From: Paenochrobactrum glaciei
GTDB lineage: Bacteria; Pseudomonadota; Alphaproteobacteria; Rhizobiales; Rhizobiaceae
Direction: 5' to 3'
NCBI RefSeq assembly: GCF_039522165.1
Contig: NZ_BAAADE010000001.1
Span: 1,116,001 to 1,180,000, forward strand
DNA length: 64,000 bases
The position numbers and the translations under genes are program-made. The notes beneath the pieces were generated by a model. It was not told where the DNA came from, searched no databases, and saw only the letters and a list, made by a program, of their open reading frames with translations. The first letter of the stretch is position 1; every line of letters begins with the position of its first letter. Shown here piece after piece: positions 60,499 through 64,000 of this stretch.

Positions 60499-61800
60499 AT
60501 GTCAAATTTTTCACCGCGTGAAATTGTTTCTGAACTGGATCGCTACATTATTGGCCAGAACGACGCCAAGCGCGCCGTTGCCATTGCTTTGCGCAACCGC
60601 TGGAGACGTCAGCAGCTTGACGGCCAGATGCGCGAAGAAGTGATGCCAAAAAACATTCTGATGATCGGACCGACCGGCGTTGGTAAAACCGAAATCTCCC
60701 GCCGTCTTGCCAAATTAGCCGGTGCGCCTTTCATCAAGGTTGAAGCCACCAAATTTACCGAAGTTGGCTATGTCGGACGTGATGTTGAACAGATCATCCG
60801 CGATCTGGTGGAAGCGGCCATTGGCCTTGTGCGCGAGAAAAAGCGTGAAGAGGTGAAAGCCAAAGCCCATATCAATGCCGAAGAACGTGTATTGGATGCG
60901 CTGGTGGGTAAAACGGCCAGCCCTGCAACCCGCGACAGCTTCCGCAAGAAATTGCGCGAAGGTGAGCTGGATGACAAGGAAATCGAAATTGAAGTCGCCG
61001 ACAATGGCGGCGGCAACAATTTTGAAATTCCGGGGATGCCGGGTGCCAATATCGGTGTGCTGAACTTGAGCGACATGCTTGGCAAAGCCATGGGTGGCCG
61101 TACCAAACAACGCAAAACCAGTGTCAAAAATTCCTATGCGCTGTTGATCACCGATGAATCCGACAAGCTGCTGGATCAGGATCAGGTCATTCAGGAAGCA
61201 CTCAAGGCAACAGAGAATGACGGTATCGTCTTCCTGGACGAGATCGACAAGATCGCCCGTGAAGGTGGTTCCGGTGCCGGTGTTTCACGTGAAGGTGTGC
61301 AGCGCGATCTGTTGCCACTGGTGGAAGGCACCACCGTTGCAACCAAATATGGTCCGGTGAAAACCGATCATATTCTCTTTATCGCATCCGGTGCTTTCCA
61401 TGTTTCCAAACCATCCGACCTGCTGCCTGAATTGCAGGGTCGTTTGCCGATCCGTGTGGAACTGAGCGCACTGACCCGTCAGGATCTGCGTCGCATTCTG
61501 ACCGAAACCGAAGTGAGCCTCATCAAGCAATATATCGCTTTGATGGCAACGGAAGAGGTCAAACTCGATATTACCGATGATGCGATTGATGCCTTGGCGG
61601 ATATTGCCGTTGATCTCAACGCAACGGTTGAAAATATCGGTGCACGCCGTTTGCAGACCGTGATGGAGCGTGTGCTGGATGAAATTTCATTTTCCGCACC
61701 GGATAAATCGGGCTCGGCTTTTGTCGTTGACGCCGATTATGTGCGTAAAATGGTGGGCGATCTGGCCAAGAACACCGATCTGTCACGCTTTATTCTGTGA
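60499..61800 (+). CDS. hslU: ATPase subunit HslU
   Basis: A 433-residue AAA+ unfoldase partner of HslV. Walker A GPTGVGKT is at 57-64, the GYVGRDVE pore loop follows, and Walker B is VFLDEIDKIA. The C-terminal LSRFIL tail, which docks into HslV, is intact. Separated from hslV by 120 nt with a stem-loop. Confidence 0.97.
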   Translation: MSNFSPREIVSELDRYIIGQNDAKRAVAIALRNRWRRQQLDGQMREEVMPKNILMIGPTGVGKTEISRRLAKLAGAPFIKVEATKFTEVGYVGRDVEQIIRDLVEAAIGLVREKKREEVKAKAHINAEERVLDALVGKTASPATRDSFRKKLREGELDDKEIEIEVADNGGGNNFEIPGMPGANIGVLNLSDMLGKAMGGRTKQRKTSVKNSYALLITDESDKLLDQDQVIQEALKATENDGIVFLDEIDKIAREGGSGAGVSREGVQRDLLPLVEGTTVATKYGPVKTDHILFIASGAFHVSKPSDLLPELQGRLPIRVELSALTRQDLRRILTETEVSLIKQYIALMATEEVKLDITDDAIDALADIAVDLNATVENIGARRLQTVMERVLDEISFSAPDKSGSAFVVDADYVRKMVGDLAKNTDLSRFIL

Positions 61801-61856
61801 TAATTGTGAATATAAGTGACCAGAAAGTCACTATTGAAATAGTTAATTAAGAATTT

Positions 61857-61895
61857 AAAAAATCCCCTCGACTTGTGCGGGGGGATTTTTTATTT
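61857..61895 (+). terminator. Terminator of hslU
   Basis: AAAAAATCCCC (61857-61867) and GGGGATTTTTT (61881-61891) with T-run. A weaker GTGAC/GTCAC hairpin precedes it. Confidence 0.85.
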
Positions 61896-61949
61896 TCCGG
61901 CTCAACTTATATTCGCATTTCTTCACTTACCGAGGCACGTTACAGCAAT

Positions 61950-62927
61950 ATGACTAGCCGACTGAACCTTATCGCCGGCCTTTGCCTGTCCGTAGTGCTT
62001 GCAAGCCCAGTTTTCAGCCAGCCCGCTTATAGCGCGACGCTTGTTCCCCCGGGCAATCGCAATGCTGAGCAGCCTGCAATTCCTGGTGCCTCTGCCAAGC
62101 GCACCAAAGAACTCAGCACCACTTACGAAAAGAAATATCAAAAAATCTACACATTGCTGAAATCGGATGCATCGCTGCGCTCAAAAATCCGCGCCAATGC
62201 TTCTGCCTATGGCATTGACCCGATCCATATTGTGGGCGCGGTTGTCGGTGAACATACCTATAATGTGGATGTCTATGACCGTTTGCAGACCTATTATGTG
62301 AAGGCCATGTCCTATGTTAATCAGGGTGTGGATTTTTCTTATAATGGCGAAAGCATCGCCGCTTTTATCAAGCGTCCTGAATTTTCCGGTTGCGAACGCT
62401 TTAAAGACAGCTACACGCTCTGGGGCTGCCGTGAAGATGTATGGAATGCCAAATTTCGCGGTAAAAAAGTTGGCGGCAAATCTTACCCGAACAACCGTTT
62501 CAGCGCTGTCTTCTTCCAGCCATTCTATGCAGGCCAAACCTTTGGTCTTGGCCAGATCAACCCACTGACCGCATTGCAAATGTCCGATATGGTCAATCGC
62601 GTTTCAGGTTTGCCGAAACTGCGCGCTGAAGATGGCACCACCATCTATAAAACCATTATGGATCCGGATTTAACCCTGCCATATATTGCAGCCACGATTA
62701 AACAGTCGATCACGTCCTATCGTCAGATTGCCGGTTTTGATATTTCTAAAAATCCGGGTCTGACCGCCACCCTTTATAATACCGGTGGTGCGGACGACCG
62801 TGCACGCGCTTTGGCACAGACCAACAACAAGCGAAAAGCAGCTGGTCAGCCGCCTTTGATGCCACAGGAAAACTACTATGGCTGGTTGGTCAATACCAAG
62901 ATGGATGAGTTGAAAGCCCTGTTTTAA
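61950..62927 (+). CDS. DUF1402 family exported protein
   Basis: A 325-residue protein with a signal peptide (about 1-27, cleavage after QPAYSA or just before). I start at the ATG at 61950, as the upstream frame adds a leader crossing the hslU terminator. The family, DUF1402, is found in Rhizobiales and its function is unknown. The central part resembles lytic-transglycosylase-like architecture (IDPIHIVGAVVGEHTYN, with a possible catalytic Glu, and FGLGQINPLTALQ), so a cell-wall role is a fair guess. Its stop overlaps that of the convergent xre gene. Confidence 0.82.
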   Translation: MTSRLNLIAGLCLSVVLASPVFSQPAYSATLVPPGNRNAEQPAIPGASAKRTKELSTTYEKKYQKIYTLLKSDASLRSKIRANASAYGIDPIHIVGAVVGEHTYNVDVYDRLQTYYVKAMSYVNQGVDFSYNGESIAAFIKRPEFSGCERFKDSYTLWGCREDVWNAKFRGKKVGGKSYPNNRFSAVFFQPFYAGQTFGLGQINPLTALQMSDMVNRVSGLPKLRAEDGTTIYKTIMDPDLTLPYIAATIKQSITSYRQIAGFDISKNPGLTATLYNTGGADDRARALAQTNNKRKAAGQPPLMPQENYYGWLVNTKMDELKALF

Positions 62928-63325
62928 TTAACAGGCAAACCGTGACGGATTGATTTATTGCGGCGGCGCTTACGCGCCGCTTCAATCTGTTCAGTCATGG
63001 TTTTAATCGTCTCGCGATCCAGAATACGAATATTCTTTGATAATAAATTGGCAAGTTCGGTGGCTTGCGGGCTCAGGCCAGCCGTATCGATCACCACACG
63101 CGGATGCGAAATTTTCGCCAGCTGTTGCAGCTCTTCCGCTTCGTCCCAGATAATATTAAAATAAGTGATGATGCGTTGCAGCATGTCCCATGTCGGCGCA
63201 CCGCGCCGCCCATGCTCAAGCGCTGACAAATAGGCAGCAGAAACCCGTAAAGCTTCCGCCATTTCCTTTTGTGATACACCGCGCTTTTCACGCAGTTCTC
63301 GCAATCGCTGGCCAAAAGGGGTCAT
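62924..63325 (-). CDS. XRE-family helix-turn-helix protein
   Basis: A 133-residue regulator with a Cro/C1-type helix-turn-helix in the first 60 residues (LRELREKRGVSQKEMAEALRV start) and a basic C-terminal tail (ARKRRRNK). Its targets are unknown. It overlaps smr by 4 nt (ATGA), and its stop and that of the convergent DUF1402 gene share TTAA. Confidence 0.9.
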   Translation of the reverse strand: MTPFGQRLRELREKRGVSQKEMAEALRVSAAYLSALEHGRRGAPTWDMLQRIITYFNIIWDEAEELQQLAKISHPRVVIDTAGLSPQATELANLLSKNIRILDRETIKTMTEQIEAARKRRRNKSIRHGLPVN

Positions 63326-63903
63326 AGGGATAATCCTACGGAACCGGCACGGCGCAAACGTACATAAAGCGCACCATGCCCGCCATGATGATGGGCTGCA
63401 TCTTCATAAGCACTGACAAGCAAACGGAAAATCGGCGTCGAAAACCAATGCGGCACCACTTGTTTCAGTACCCCCTCACTGCCGAAAGAGCGTCCTTTAC
63501 CGGTGATAATCAGCACATGGCGCAAACCTCTGCCATGAGCATCGGCCAGAAAGCCGTATAATAAATTATACGCCTCACGCTGCGTCAGTCCGTGCAGGTC
63601 AATCCTTGCATCAATATTGAGACGCCCTTTGGCGATTTTTCGATGCGTTGGTTTATCAAGCTGATAAATTTCCGCCTGTTTCGGTTTGCCGACCACAGGC
63701 TTTGTTTCTTCGTTTGATACAACAAGCTTTTTAAATTGGGGCGCAGCCGATGGTTTTGGTTTGGGGGCGACTTCCTGTTCCCACAAATCAAAATCATCCA
63801 TTGCCGATTTTAAATGATGTTTGCCGGAAATCGGCAATGCGGTTTTGGCAACCGTTTCCCATAAAATCCTGTCTTCTGAGCGTAGGTAATTTTTAGGAGC
63901 CAT
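63322..63903 (-). CDS. Smr (MutS2 C-terminal) domain protein
   Basis: A 193-residue protein with an N-terminal linker of low complexity and a C-terminal Smr domain: RIDLHGLTQREAYNLL, then VLIITGKGRSFG and LKQVVPHWF. Smr domains act as nucleases in several organisms, but this stand-alone form is uncharacterised. The ATG at 63903 has GAGGAG 8 nt upstream; the TTG before it is not used. In relatives the upstream neighbour is mltA, which would lie beyond this window. Confidence 0.9.
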   Translation of the reverse strand: MAPKNYLRSEDRILWETVAKTALPISGKHHLKSAMDDFDLWEQEVAPKPKPSAAPQFKKLVVSNEETKPVVGKPKQAEIYQLDKPTHRKIAKGRLNIDARIDLHGLTQREAYNLLYGFLADAHGRGLRHVLIITGKGRSFGSEGVLKQVVPHWFSTPIFRLLVSAYEDAAHHHGGHGALYVRLRRAGSVGLSL

Positions 63904-63952
63904 GTGCAATGCTCCTCACAACGCAAAAAAACGGCCAAAGCCGTTAGTCATT

Positions 63953-63992
63953 TTTCGAAAAATAAACATCCGGGCAGTCAATGCTGCCCGGA
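63953..63992 (-). terminator. Hairpin terminator of an off-window minus-strand gene
   Basis: CCGGGCAG (63970-63977) and CTGCCCGG (63984-63991), then on the minus strand ATGTTTATTTTTCG. A smaller AACGGC/GCCGTT hairpin lies between it and smr. Confidence 0.65.
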
Positions 63993-64000
63993 ACAGAGCT

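Overview
The window reads as chromosomal DNA of an alphaproteobacterium of the order Hyphomicrobiales (Rhizobiales), most likely a Brucellaceae relative of only moderate G+C. The inference rests on gene content and order: a pckA / chvI-chvG-hprK-EIIA(Man)-HPr locus, hisB-DUF2628-hisH-hisA-hisF-hisE-coaA, hslVU next to a DUF1402 gene and an Smr/XRE pair, a UPF0262 gene behind hisD, a Mrp-type antiporter with fused A/B subunit, a DUF1127 micro-gene, and Rhizobiales-style intergenic palindromes. There is no IS element, prophage, integrase or CRISPR array; nearly all of the window is ordinary core genome.

Layout. 0-4.2 kb: hisD, UPF0262, a low-molecular-weight phosphatase, infA, maf, yacG and tRNA-Phe(GAA), all forward. 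4.3-10.7 kb: a small PepSY protein and an oligopeptide ABC importer (oppA-oppB-oppC-fused oppDF) with a strong stem-loop between oppA and oppB. 10.7-13.3 kb: arsC, an aldehyde dehydrogenase, alkB. 13.3-17.6 kb: a probable D-amino-acid/D-peptide locus, with lysR-MFS transporter facing a D-amino-acid aminotransferase and a DmpA-type aminopeptidase across a palindromic LysR site. 17.8-26.2 kb: an FtsK-type translocase without membrane segments, SURF1, a siderophore ABC importer and a BadF/NagK-like kinase. 26.3-33.4 kb: a complete cytochrome bd locus on the minus strand (GbsR-like regulator, cydD, cydC, cydA, cydB and the 52-residue cydX). 33.5-39.6 kb: the Mrp/Pha antiporter operon. 39.9-46.6 kb: an FAD oxidoreductase, a DUF1127 gene followed by three CCUCC-loop hairpin RNAs, then putA with its divergent Lrp-type regulator. 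46.6-52.7 kb: regulatory PTS proteins, HPr kinase, ChvG/ChvI and pckA. 52.8-54.9 kb: arfB, a BON-LysM protein and a ribokinase-family gene. 54.9-59.5 kb: coaA and histidine genes (minus). 59.8-64 kb: hslVU, DUF1402, XRE and Smr.

How parts work together. ChvG/ChvI, HprK and the EIIA/HPr proteins form an envelope-stress and carbon/nitrogen-signalling locus beside the gluconeogenic enzyme PckA. PutA has no DNA-binding domain of its own and is paired with a separate regulator. The bd oxidase operon carries its own assembly transporter (CydDC), its small subunit and a regulator preceded by three similar palindromes.

The most unusual element is at 41.3-41.8 kb on the minus strand. A 48-codon DUF1127 gene is followed by three consecutive stem-loops, each presenting a C/U-rich anti-Shine-Dalgarno-like loop (UCCUCCC, CCCUCCUCCC, CCCUCCUCCUCCCC). 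The arrangement matches what is known of the CcsR/'cuckoo' small RNAs and the DUF1127 protein CcaF1 of Rhodobacter. These RNAs and the DUF1127 gene are the part of the window most worth experimental follow-up.
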